A stretch of DNA of 64,000 nt, taken from positions 27,793 to 91,792 of the forward strand of contig JAUSJA010000018.1 in assembly GCA_030647905.1 (NCBI GenBank), given 5' to 3'. This stretch comes from Gemmatimonadaceae bacterium (GTDB lineage: Bacteria > Gemmatimonadota > Gemmatimonadetes > Gemmatimonadales > Gemmatimonadaceae). The translations under genes were made by a program, and so were the position numbers. Positions 43,719-51,497 of the stretch are shown here, piece after piece. The notes under the pieces were generated by a model. That model did no database searches, was not told the DNA's origin, and was given only the letters and a program-made list of their open reading frames with translations. Every line of letters begins with the position of its first letter. The stretch's first letter is position 1.

Positions 43719-44201
43719 ATGATGAAGCTCAGGATGCTGGCTGTAGCCGCCGGTTTCGTAATGCTGCCGGTGATTGCGGGTGCGCAAGGCACCCCCACGG
43801 ATACGACAAAGAAGGATACGACAGCGATGCCTGCGCCCGCGCCGGAGCCCGCACCCGCGCCGGCGCCGGCGCCGATGGCGAGCATGGCGGCAAAGGATTC
43901 GAGTCTCGAAGCCAGGCCGGTGCCGCCGTCCGATGGCACCACTTGTCCATGGGGCTGCCCCACCTCCAAGGGCGCGGCAGGACTCACCGGTCCGCAGTTC
44001 CTAGCTCTTCAACAGGAGCTGAGAGACCGCAGTTGCGGCATCAGCCATGTCACCGGCCGTCTCGATGCGTCAACCCGCACCGCAATCCGCAACTGCGCCA
44101 AGAAGCTTGGTGTAGCGAACAACGCGGCCGCGGTTCTCGTAGCGATGGACGTAGGCTATTCGGCGGCTGACATTCCGGCGGGCGGAAGCGGCGACCAGTA
44201 A
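43719..44201 (+). CDS. Secreted protein with C-terminal peptidoglycan-binding-like domain
   Basis: 160 aa from ATG at 43719 (ATG 43722 also possible) with AAGGGAGGG just upstream. Signal peptide ends in VIAGAQG. A PAPAPEP linker of about 35 residues leads to a Cys pair (CPWGCP), then LTGPQFLALQQELRDRSCG and RLDASTRTAIRNCAKKLGV, which follow the PG_binding_1 pattern (helix, G-x-D-x-x-T, helix). Likely periplasmic or cell-wall associated. Confidence 0.75.
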   Translation: MMKLRMLAVAAGFVMLPVIAGAQGTPTDTTKKDTTAMPAPAPEPAPAPAPAPMASMAAKDSSLEARPVPPSDGTTCPWGCPTSKGAAGLTGPQFLALQQELRDRSCGISHVTGRLDASTRTAIRNCAKKLGVANNAAAVLVAMDVGYSAADIPAGGSGDQ

Positions 44202-44231
44202 CACGGCACACCGCGGCTGAGCCCCGACGGG

Positions 44232-45353
44232 CTACGCGGGGAAGGGCAGCTGCAGTTGTGTGGAGGGGGTGGGGCGCTCATCGGGCGCGTCATCCCCTTC
44301 CTCGTCGTCAGAGCGTTTGCTCCAGCTGGCGACGCGGTACTTTGCGCAGATCCGGTCGAAGAACCGCGCCAGCCCGTCGCGGTATCGCTCGCTCGCGTGA
44401 TGCGAGTGCGCGTAAGTGTTGCGGTAGCGCTCCTCGAGATGCGGGAATTCCTGCGCGATGAACGGCAGGTAGCGATCACGCGCGGTTGCCCGGAGGCGAA
44501 GCGCGCACGCGCCGACGTATGTCGCTCCCGCTTCCGACACGCGCTTCACCAGCGCTTCGATGTCGGACGGGTTGTCGGTGATGCCGGGAAGCACCGGCAT
44601 GCAGTTGATGCCCGCGGGTATTCCCGCCTCGCGAAGTCGGCCGAGCGCGCGAACGCGGGCCTCAGGGGTGGGTGAGCGGGGCTCGAGACGCCTTGCCAGA
44701 TCGCGCCTCAGCGTGATCAGCGAAATCTGGATGGTGAGATCGGAGATCCGGTTGATGCGCGACAGCACGTCAATGTCGCGTGTGACGAGCGGGCTCTTGG
44801 AGATGATGCTGATCCTGAGGCCCGGATGATCCGCGAGAACTTCCAGAATCCGCCGCATGACACGGAATTTTCGCTCGGCCGGCTGATATGGATCGGTCGC
44901 CGTGCCGATCACGATCGTCTCGCCTTTGAGGAGTGACAGATGCTTGTCGCTTCCCTGTCTCAGTGTCCGCGCGAGAACGTCGGGCGCGTTCTGCTTGACG
45001 AAGATGTTGCGCTCGAACGCGAGCCAGGGCGGCATCGCGTCGTACCGCTCCGAGAGGACGCTCTCCATCCGGTCGTCGGTCGCCGCCCGCTCCATCACGT
45101 AGCGATGCGCGTATCGGGCGTAGCAGTAGGCGCATCCGAACGCGCACCCGACGTAAGGATTGATGGACCAGTAGCCCATTCCCGTCGTCTCGGGCCCGTT
45201 GAGGACGCTCTTCGCGAACGCGGCGTAGTAGCGGATGTCCTTCTGCTGTCCGATGATCGGGAGCATGCGGGATTCCCGCTCGTACGCTTCACCGAACAGC
45301 GCTTCCTGCCGAATGCCGCGTCCGCCCGCCGGCGTTTGCCGAGTCCCCGCCAT
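44232..45353 (-). CDS. Radical SAM protein (SplB / Rv2578c-like)
   Basis: 373 aa from ATG at 45353 (MAGTRQTPAGG). The radical SAM motif is Cys70-x3-Cys74-x2-Cys77 (CAFGCAYCY), preceded by GYWSINPYVG. Downstream are IVIGTATDPYQPAE and ISIISKSPLVTRD. This is the pattern of the Rv2578c-like branch related to spore photoproduct lyase. A role in DNA lesion or nucleic-acid chemistry has been proposed for such proteins, but the substrate is unproven. The C-terminal acidic tail is variable. Confidence 0.87.
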   Translation of the reverse strand: MAGTRQTPAGGRGIRQEALFGEAYERESRMLPIIGQQKDIRYYAAFAKSVLNGPETTGMGYWSINPYVGCAFGCAYCYARYAHRYVMERAATDDRMESVLSERYDAMPPWLAFERNIFVKQNAPDVLARTLRQGSDKHLSLLKGETIVIGTATDPYQPAERKFRVMRRILEVLADHPGLRISIISKSPLVTRDIDVLSRINRISDLTIQISLITLRRDLARRLEPRSPTPEARVRALGRLREAGIPAGINCMPVLPGITDNPSDIEALVKRVSEAGATYVGACALRLRATARDRYLPFIAQEFPHLEERYRNTYAHSHHASERYRDGLARFFDRICAKYRVASWSKRSDDEEGDDAPDERPTPSTQLQLPFPA

Positions 45354-45449
45354 ATACCGAACATAGCCCGAAACAGGAACGGGCGCGAGAATACTTGCTA
45401 TCTTCCCGCTCGCACCGCTGTCCAATAGTGGCAACCATGAGGACGAGTC

Positions 45450-45764
45450 ATGCCAGAGCTCCTATCCGACATCGCGATCCAGCGCGATCTGGGCAATCTC
45501 CCGGGGTGGTCCCGCCGCGGAGACGTGCTGACGAGGCTGTACCAGTTCCGGAATTTCGTGGACGCGATGGTGTTCGTGAATCGTGTCGCGGAGCTGGCTG
45601 AGAAAGCGAACCATCACCCCGACATTGACATCCGGTACTCGAAGGTGACGCTCTCGCTGAGCACCCACGATGCTGGCGGCATCACGCAGAACGATCTCGA
45701 TCTGGCGAAGGCGATAGACGGGGGCGGATCGTCTGCTCCAGGCGATGGGAGCTCGCTGGCCTAG
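45450..45764 (+). CDS. Pterin-4a-carbinolamine dehydratase
   Basis: 104 aa. PCD family motifs: LPGWSRRGDVLTRLYQFRNFVDAMVFVN, then the catalytic HHPDIDIRYSKV with the essential His pair, and LSTHDAGGIT. It dehydrates 4a-hydroxy-tetrahydropterin, recycling the pterin cofactor or supporting molybdopterin or tetrahydrofolate metabolism. It is divergent from the radical SAM gene, with about 100 bp between. Confidence 0.93.
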   Translation: MPELLSDIAIQRDLGNLPGWSRRGDVLTRLYQFRNFVDAMVFVNRVAELAEKANHHPDIDIRYSKVTLSLSTHDAGGITQNDLDLAKAIDGGGSSAPGDGSSLA

Positions 45765-45776
45765 TTCGTCCCGATG

Positions 45777-46451
45777 CTAGCTCCGCCGGCCACCGAGTAT
45801 GCGGATGAAGGCCAGGAACATGTTCAGCAGATCGAGATAGATCTGCACCGCCGCGCCGACGTACTCATTTGGCCCGTACACGTTGCGAATGCGCCACGTG
45901 TCGAACACGAGGAGCCCGCTGAACACGAGAACCGTGACGCCGGCGAGCCATAGATCGAGCGCCGGATTACGGAAGAAGAAGTTGAGCAGCATGGTGCCTA
46001 TCACCACCCACAGGCCGACCATGAAGAAGCTGCCCCAGGCGCTGAAGTCGCGCCGCGATACGAACGCGTAGCCGGTGAGCACGCCGAACGATCCGATCGT
46101 CAGCACCGCCGCCTGCGTGATGAGCCCCGGCTGCTGCTGCCCGTACACGTACAGCATCGGCGAGATGAACACACCCTCGGCGAACGTGAACAGCAGCACC
46201 AGCCCGATGTTGGCGGGGAACGCGTCGCGCGCGCGCATCGCGATGAGGAGCGGGGCGAAGGTCGCGATCATCGCAATGAACGGATGCTGCGCGACGGCTC
46301 CCATGAGACGTGGCTGCGACAGCGCGAACATCGCGCCCGCGATCGTGATGAGTATGCTTACGAATACGAGCGAGTAGGTGCGGCGAACGAGCGTCGCGCG
46401 CTCCTCGCCGGTACGAACGATTGTCCCCGCGGGGAACGACACGCCCATCAT
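45777..46451 (-). CDS. Bax inhibitor-1 / YccA-family membrane protein
   Basis: 224 aa with seven hydrophobic segments. The family hallmarks are [17 protein letters not shown] near the start, [25 protein letters not shown], and the C-terminal [20 protein letters not shown]. It is an inner-membrane protein, and bacterial homologues modulate FtsH or act as calcium-leak channels. Converges on the pterin dehydratase gene. Confidence 0.92.
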   Translation of the reverse strand: MMGVSFPAGTIVRTGEERATLVRRTYSLVFVSILITIAGAMFALSQPRLMGAVAQHPFIAMIATFAPLLIAMRARDAFPANIGLVLLFTFAEGVFISPMLYVYGQQQPGLITQAAVLTIGSFGVLTGYAFVSRRDFSAWGSFFMVGLWVVIGTMLLNFFFRNPALDLWLAGVTVLVFSGLLVFDTWRIRNVYGPNEYVGAAVQIYLDLLNMFLAFIRILGGRRS

Positions 46452-46524
46452 CCAGCTCCAGTGTTTGGGAATCAGACCTGATTATACACCGCGGTACAGC
46501 GTTGGGTGCAGGGGTCGGCGCCCC

Positions 46525-46913
46525 GTAGTGGGTCAGTTTCGAGTTGACAGGATGGAGGCGAGCCACCCTGCGAGCCACCCTGCGTGCCACGGAGACACGA
46601 AGACACGGAGAAAAACGCTTTAGAGGGAAAGGCGCTTCATGCCGTTGATCAGCCTGCTCAGGTTCCCAGCAAAGACAATCTTCGTATGTCGATTCCAGCA
46701 ATCCAGGTCCGAGGTGTCGATGCACTTCTATCGCAGTGCCGATAATACGTTCCGTGAGGCTCTCGGTCTCCTTATGACTCAGGCTCATATTCAATGGAGG
46801 CCCTCAGCACCGCACTATGCGTGGTCCCGCAGTTCCCCCAACAACCGTTTTTCCCTCCGTGTTCTTCGTGTCTCCGTGGCAAGTGCAGAGACATGGCTAA
46901 ACTGACCCACTAC
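46525..46913. mobile_element. MITE-like element carrying a GxxExxY remnant
   Basis: 389 bp bounded by perfect 15-bp inverted repeats, GTAGTGGGTCAGTTT at 46525-46539 and its complement at 46899-46913. An 8-bp direct repeat CGGCGCCC lies 1 bp outside each end (46516-46523 and 46915-46922), a candidate target duplication. A second, inner inverted repeat of about 31-34 bp starts CCACGGAGACACGAAG (46587-46617) and ends at 46846-46879. The interior is a decayed GxxExxY gene. The element fills the gap between two minus-strand genes. Confidence 0.75.
46620..46794 (-). pseudogene. GxxExxY-family gene, internally deleted
   Basis: From 46794 the minus strand encodes the family N-terminus ([29 protein letters not shown] with the GxxExxY core in GLLESTY). 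After about 42 codons the frame changes: in another frame the last codons read [10 protein letters not shown] and a stop at 46620-46622, which is the usual C-terminus of the same family (about 125 aa). The middle of about 65 codons is missing. So this is one gene with an internal deletion, not two fragments of unrelated genes. Confidence 0.8.
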
Positions 46914-46932
46914 CCGGCGCCCGCGCGGTGAA

Positions 46933-47604
46933 TCAGCCGCCCGTTCTCCCCTCGAGGCGATCGAGAAGACGCGGCAGATCCTCGATCCTGTCCAGATACT
47001 CGGCGGGCTTCGCCGGCTCGAGCTGCTCCCTCGTGAACGGGCCCCACATGGCGGCGACCGACACCACGCCAGCCGCGTTGCCGGAGAGAATGTCGTATGG
47101 CGAATCGCCGACGAACAGCGCTTCTCTGGGCTCGTATCCAAGCTCCTTCAGAGCAAGTCGAACAGGGAAGGGGTCGGGTTTGTGGATCTCGCAGGAGTTC
47201 ATGCCTATTCGCGTCTGCATCATCTCCAGTGCGCCGAGCCATGCGAGGCCGCGGTCCATCATCTCGTTCGACTTGCTGGTGACGACGCCCATCGGGTGCC
47301 CGCGCCGCTCGAGCTCGAGAAGAGTTTCTTTCACACCGGGATAGGCCAGCGTGAGGGCGTCGTGGTGCTCGCGCTGGAAAGTCCGGTATTTCGAGACAAT
47401 GGCTTCGATCTCGTCATCGGAATCGACATAGGCGGCAAGCTGCTTACGAAGGGGAGTCCCAAGGGTGGCGATCCATTCCTCGTCGGTTGGGGCCGGCGTC
47501 CGTCCCTCGAAAATGTGACGGACGCACTTCAGCAGCAGGCCGATGGAGTCTATGAGCGTGCCGTCGAGGTCGAAAAGGACGGCAAAAGGGCGGGGCGGTT
47601 TCAT
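46933..47604 (-). CDS. HAD-superfamily phosphatase (phosphoglycolate phosphatase-like)
   Basis: 223 aa from ATG at 47604. Motif I FDLDGTLIDS with the two catalytic Asp residues, motif II VVTSKS, Lys in HKPDPFPVRLAL, and motif IV VGDSPYDI. A helical cap follows motif I. The likely substrate is phosphoglycolate or pyrophosphate (PpaX-like). It is divergent from deoC, with 21 bp between the start codons, so both promoters must overlap. Confidence 0.9.
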   Translation of the reverse strand: MKPPRPFAVLFDLDGTLIDSIGLLLKCVRHIFEGRTPAPTDEEWIATLGTPLRKQLAAYVDSDDEIEAIVSKYRTFQREHHDALTLAYPGVKETLLELERRGHPMGVVTSKSNEMMDRGLAWLGALEMMQTRIGMNSCEIHKPDPFPVRLALKELGYEPREALFVGDSPYDILSGNAAGVVSVAAMWGPFTREQLEPAKPAEYLDRIEDLPRLLDRLEGRTGG

Positions 47605-47625
47605 GACTCCAAAGTATATTAGGAG

Positions 47626-48615
47626 ATGGCCAGTTATCGTATGTCGGGCAACGGGCATCGGGCATCGGGCACCGGGAAACGGGCACCGGGTACCGGGAAG
47701 CGATTCCGCCAGCTGTTCGACGATGTGGGCACCGTCGATATGGTCGGGATCGAGGAGCGCGTCGCCAAGTTCCAGACGCGCAGCATCAAGAAGAAATCGA
47801 AGCTGTGGGGGCTCACTACGGCGGTCTCGATGGTGGACCTCACCACCCTCGAGGGGAAGGACACCCGGGGCAAGGTCGCGTCGCTTTGCGCCAAGGCGCG
47901 GCGGCCGAGTGATGATCCGGATGTGCCTTCCGTGGCGGCCGTGTGCATATATCCGTCGCTGGTGAAGACCGCCGCTCGGCTGCTCGCTGACACGCCTATC
48001 AAGGTCGCTTCTGTCGCCACCGGATTTCCGTCGGGCCAGAGTCCCTTGAAGCTCCGGCTCGCCGAAGTGAAGCAGGTCGTTGCGGATGGCGCCGACGAAG
48101 TGGACATGGTGATCAATCGCGGCGAGTTCCTCGCCGGCGAGTTCCAGCGCGTGCAGGACGAGATCTCCGCCGTCGTCGAAGCGTGTGGCGACGCGACTTT
48201 GAAAGTCATCCTTGAAGTGTCGGAGCTCGAGAGCTACGACAAGATTCGCGCGGCGTCGTTCATTGCGATGCGTGTGATTCGCGAAGGCGACTTCATCAAG
48301 ACCAGCACGGGGAAGGCGTCGGGAAGCGCGACGCTTGCCAACACGCAGGTGATGATCGAGGCGATTCGCGATTTCTATCTCGAGACCGGGACCGCGATCG
48401 GGATGAAGCCGGCGGGCGGAATCCGCACCGCCAAGCAGGCGCTGCACTATCTCGTGGCGGTGAAGGAGACCCTCGGCGACGCGTGGCTGAATTCGAGTCG
48501 GTATCGTTTTGGTGCGAGCTCGCTGTTGAACGATCTGTTGCGGCAGATAGAGAAGCAAAAGACCGGGTCGTACCAGGCGCCCTGGTATTTCACTGAAGCG
48601 GCGGAGAGCTACTGA
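47626..48615 (+). CDS. deoC: Deoxyribose-phosphate aldolase
   Basis: 329 aa. The TIM-barrel core has the Schiff-base Lys in FIKTSTGKASGSAT and another Lys/Glu pair in KVILEVSEL. It splits 2-deoxyribose 5-phosphate into glyceraldehyde 3-phosphate and acetaldehyde. The N-terminus has a 7-residue repeat (GNGHRAS, GTGKRAP, GTGKRFR) made by heptad array E. TATATT at 47615-47620 with ATG at 47626 would fit a nearly leaderless mRNA; the AGGAG touches the ATG. The next two genes are aldehyde dehydrogenases, fitting acetaldehyde disposal. Confidence 0.94.
   Translation: MASYRMSGNGHRASGTGKRAPGTGKRFRQLFDDVGTVDMVGIEERVAKFQTRSIKKKSKLWGLTTAVSMVDLTTLEGKDTRGKVASLCAKARRPSDDPDVPSVAAVCIYPSLVKTAARLLADTPIKVASVATGFPSGQSPLKLRLAEVKQVVADGADEVDMVINRGEFLAGEFQRVQDEISAVVEACGDATLKVILEVSELESYDKIRAASFIAMRVIREGDFIKTSTGKASGSATLANTQVMIEAIRDFYLETGTAIGMKPAGGIRTAKQALHYLVAVKETLGDAWLNSSRYRFGASSLLNDLLRQIEKQKTGSYQAPWYFTEAAESY
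47643..47702. repeat. Heptanucleotide array E inside deoC
   Basis: About eight CGGGCAx / CGGGAAA / CGGGTAC units in tandem inside the 5' coding region of deoC. Since 7 is not a multiple of 3, three units (21 bp) give one 7-residue protein repeat. Confidence 0.85.
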
Positions 48616-50180
48616 TGGCCACAACAAAGCCGGTCGCCAAGCCTGCGGCGCAAAAAGACGGACATCGGGCAGCGGGTACCGGGCACCGCGTAGCGGGTAA
48701 CGGACAGCGGGTTCGTTCGCCGATTCCAACGCTCATCTTCGGGGATCTGTGGGAGTACGATCCGTCGCCCGAGACCGCGGATCCGAGGATCAAGCCGCAG
48801 TACGAGCTGTACATCGGCGGAAAGTTCGTCGAGCCGAAGTCGGGGAAGTATTTCGATTCGATCAATCCGGCGACCGAGAAGGTCGTGTCGCGGATTGCTT
48901 TGGCCAACTATGAAGACGTGGACGCCGCGTACCAGGCGGCGAAGAAAGCATATGACTCCGTGTGGTCGAAGATGCCCGGGAAGGAGCGCGGCAAGTATCT
49001 GTATCGCATCGCGCGTCTCGTGCAGGATCATGCGCGTGAGTTCGCCGTTGCCGAGACAATTGACGGTGGGAAGCCGATCAAGGAGTCGCGTGACTTCGAC
49101 GTGCCGATGGTCGCCGCGCATTTCTTTTATCACGCGGGCTGGGCGGACAAGATCGAGTACGCCATTCCCGGCGTGGAGGTGCATTCGCTCGGCGTAGTAG
49201 GGCAGGTGATTCCGTGGAACTTCCCGCTGCTGATGCTCGCGTGGAAGATTGCGCCCGCGCTGGCGATGGGGAATACAGTGGTTTTGAAGCCGGCCGAGAC
49301 TACGTCGGTGACGGCGATGAAGTTCGCGGAGCTGTTGAACGAGGCGGAGCTTCCGCCGGGGGTCGTGAATTTTGTCACTGGTGCCGGGGAGACCGGCGCG
49401 GCGGTGATGGGCCATCCTCTGGCGGCGAAGGTCGCGTTCACCGGGAGCACCGAGGTCGGCAAACGCATCATGCGCCAGGTTGCCGGCAGCGACAAGAAGA
49501 TGACCATGGAGCTCGGCGGGAAGGCGGCGAACATCGTGTTCGACGATTCGCCGATTGATCAGGCCGTCGAAGGTGTCGTGAACGGCATCTTCTTCAATCA
49601 GGGTCACGTGTGTTGCGCGGGGAGTCGCTTGCTCGTACAGGAATCCATCTACGAGCCGTTCGTCGCGAAGCTTCGTAACCGCATTGATGTTTTGCGCGTT
49701 GGGAATCCTCTCGACAAGAACACCGATGTCGGTGCGATCAATTCTCGCGCTCAGCTCGATCGGATTACTGAGCTTGTCGATTCAGGCGTGACCGCAGGCG
49801 CGCAGATGTATCAGTCGCCTGCGTGTCGTCTGCCGGGGAACGGGTTCTGGTTCAAGCCGACCGTGTTCACTGGTGTGACGCAGAGCCATCGCATCGCGCA
49901 GGAGGAGATATTCGGTCCCGTTCTTTCGGTGCTGACATTCAGAACTCTCGAAGAAGCTGTGGAGAAGGCGAACAACACCATGTACGGATTATCGGCGGGC
50001 GTGTGGACCGACAAGGGCTCGCGGATTCTCAAGATGAGCACCGAGCTCAAGGCCGGCGTGGTGTGGGCGAACACGTTCAACAAGTTCGATCCGTCGTCGC
50101 CGTTCGGTGGCTACAAGGAGTCTGGCTTCGGCCGCGAGGGTGGACGGCAGGGTCTGCTCGACTACGGGAAGATCGTCTAA
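48615..50180 (+). CDS. Aldehyde dehydrogenase (catalytic subunit, ALDH16-like pair)
   Basis: 521 aa. NAD-binding and catalytic residues are complete: VIPWNFPLLMLAWKIAPALA, KPAETTS, Glu in TMELGGKAANIVF (about 299), Cys in FFNQGHVCCAGSR (about 333), EEIFGPVLSV and the C-terminal NTFNKFDPSSPFGGYKESGFGREGG. It probably oxidises acetaldehyde from DeoC. The start overlaps deoC by 1 bp (TGATG). The N-terminal about 30 residues are encoded by heptad array F (GHRAAGT, GHRVAGN, GQRVRSP). Confidence 0.93.
   Translation: MATTKPVAKPAAQKDGHRAAGTGHRVAGNGQRVRSPIPTLIFGDLWEYDPSPETADPRIKPQYELYIGGKFVEPKSGKYFDSINPATEKVVSRIALANYEDVDAAYQAAKKAYDSVWSKMPGKERGKYLYRIARLVQDHAREFAVAETIDGGKPIKESRDFDVPMVAAHFFYHAGWADKIEYAIPGVEVHSLGVVGQVIPWNFPLLMLAWKIAPALAMGNTVVLKPAETTSVTAMKFAELLNEAELPPGVVNFVTGAGETGAAVMGHPLAAKVAFTGSTEVGKRIMRQVAGSDKKMTMELGGKAANIVFDDSPIDQAVEGVVNGIFFNQGHVCCAGSRLLVQESIYEPFVAKLRNRIDVLRVGNPLDKNTDVGAINSRAQLDRITELVDSGVTAGAQMYQSPACRLPGNGFWFKPTVFTGVTQSHRIAQEEIFGPVLSVLTFRTLEEAVEKANNTMYGLSAGVWTDKGSRILKMSTELKAGVVWANTFNKFDPSSPFGGYKESGFGREGGRQGLLDYGKIV
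48658..48716. repeat. Heptanucleotide array F inside the aldehyde dehydrogenase gene
   Basis: Eight imperfect CGGGCAG/CGGGTAC/CGGGTAA units near the 5' end of the gene, translated in the same 7-residue register as array E in the neighbouring deoC. Confidence 0.85.
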
Positions 50181-51064
50181 TGGCTTCACATCGGCTGCCG
50201 ATTACGAAGACCCCCAAGGTTTACGTGGGTGGTGCGTTCATCCGGTCAGAGAGCGGGCGAACGTTCCCGATCTTCGAGGATGGCAAGAAAGACGGAAAGT
50301 TTTTCGCGAATGTTCCGCAGTGTACGCGGAAGGATTTGCGGAACGCCGTAGAGGCGGCAGCGAAGAGCGGACCCGACTGGGCTAAGCGGACGCCGTACAA
50401 TCGCGGGCAGATTCTGTATCGTCTCGGCGAGATGCTCGAAGCCAGAGGCGCAGAGATGGCTGATGCAATTGCGCTCTCGGGCGGCACCTCCCGGAGAGAT
50501 GCAGAGAAGGAAGTCGCTGCGTCCGTGGATCGGTTGATCTACTACGCGGGGTGGGCGGACAAGTATGCGCAGGTTGTGGGGAATACCAATCCTGTTGCGG
50601 GGCCGTTCTTCAATTTCACGGTGCCTGAGCCGATGGGGATCATCGGGGTCATTGCGTCGGATTCAGAGCCGCTGCTTGGGTTGATCAGCCAGATCGCTCC
50701 TGTCATTGTGAGCGGGAACACTGTCGTTGCTTTGGTTTCGGAGGCGCAGCCATATCCTGCGATCGTGCTCGGTGAGATGCTCGCGACGTCGGATCTGCCT
50801 GGTGGTGTTGTGAATCTGCTCACAGGATTCAGACGCGAGTTGCTGCCGACGTTTGCTACGCACACTCATATACGTGGCGTCAGTGCCGTCGTTGGAGCGG
50901 AAGAGCGGAAGGAGCTCGCGTTAGGTGCGGCGGATTCAGTAAAGCGAGTCAAGACGCGCAAGGCGGAGGAGAAGCTCGACTGGTACTCAGACAAGACGCA
51001 GGGCGTCTACGAGATCAAGGATTTCATCGAGTTCAAGACTACCTGGCATCCGATCGGGGTGTAG
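50180..51064 (+). CDS. Aldehyde-dehydrogenase-like non-catalytic partner (ALDH16 second domain)
   Basis: 294 aa from ATG at 50180, overlapping the previous stop (TAATG). It keeps the N-terminal Rossmann-like part (KVYVGGAFIRSESGRTFPIF, GIIGVIASDSEPLLGLISQIAP, LPGGVVNLLTGF) but has no catalytic Glu or Cys, and the catalytic domain is nearly absent. ALDH16 enzymes consist of a catalytic ALDH followed by such a degenerate second domain in one chain. Here the two are separate, tightly coupled genes. Likely role: structural partner. Confidence 0.8.
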   Translation: MASHRLPITKTPKVYVGGAFIRSESGRTFPIFEDGKKDGKFFANVPQCTRKDLRNAVEAAAKSGPDWAKRTPYNRGQILYRLGEMLEARGAEMADAIALSGGTSRRDAEKEVAASVDRLIYYAGWADKYAQVVGNTNPVAGPFFNFTVPEPMGIIGVIASDSEPLLGLISQIAPVIVSGNTVVALVSEAQPYPAIVLGEMLATSDLPGGVVNLLTGFRRELLPTFATHTHIRGVSAVVGAEERKELALGAADSVKRVKTRKAEEKLDWYSDKTQGVYEIKDFIEFKTTWHPIGV

Positions 51065-51497
51065 CGTTGCGGGAGCATTGCGCATAGACACCAGCCAAGA
51101 AATTGTGCAAGGGGCACATTTGTACGCGGGCGGATTTCGAGCATCGTGTAAACCCTCCGCCGTAACCTGTAAGACTGAAAAAAACAGTGCCTGCGATACA
51201 ATCGGTTGGCCGAGGCTGCGGGTTTGGCTCCTAGTCAGCCGCGATAATACCTCCAACGCTGACGAGTTAGTCAAGAGAAGGTTCGGCGCTGCTCACGGGA
51301 CGCACGACCTTGGGGCGTTATGTGCGACCAGGCGCGCATGGCGCCCTTGCCTAAGGAGCGCGTATTGGGTCACATCGGCGATCGGTTATTGAGGCGCGCA
51401 CATCAAAGACCCTGGTCTGCTTAGCAATGGCACATCACACAAATCAAGAACTCGGAAGGCTGGCATCAGTCAATGCTTCAGAGTAGACTTCTGAGCT
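51065..51497. other. Intergenic boundary of the defence island
   Basis: 433 bp with no convincing gene or tRNA. Codon-like signal disappears and base composition drops from the flanking genes. It separates the metabolic deoC cluster from the restriction-modification island and may hold the insertion edge. Confidence 0.5.

Noticed and set aside
51230..51330. Integron attC-like sequence near GGGGCGTTATGTG
   Set aside because: The core resembles an attC end, but I could not find a matching inverse core and paired inner boxes, and there is no integron gene.
51065..51497. tRNA at the island boundary
   Set aside because: No acceptor or T-arm pattern could be found on either strand.
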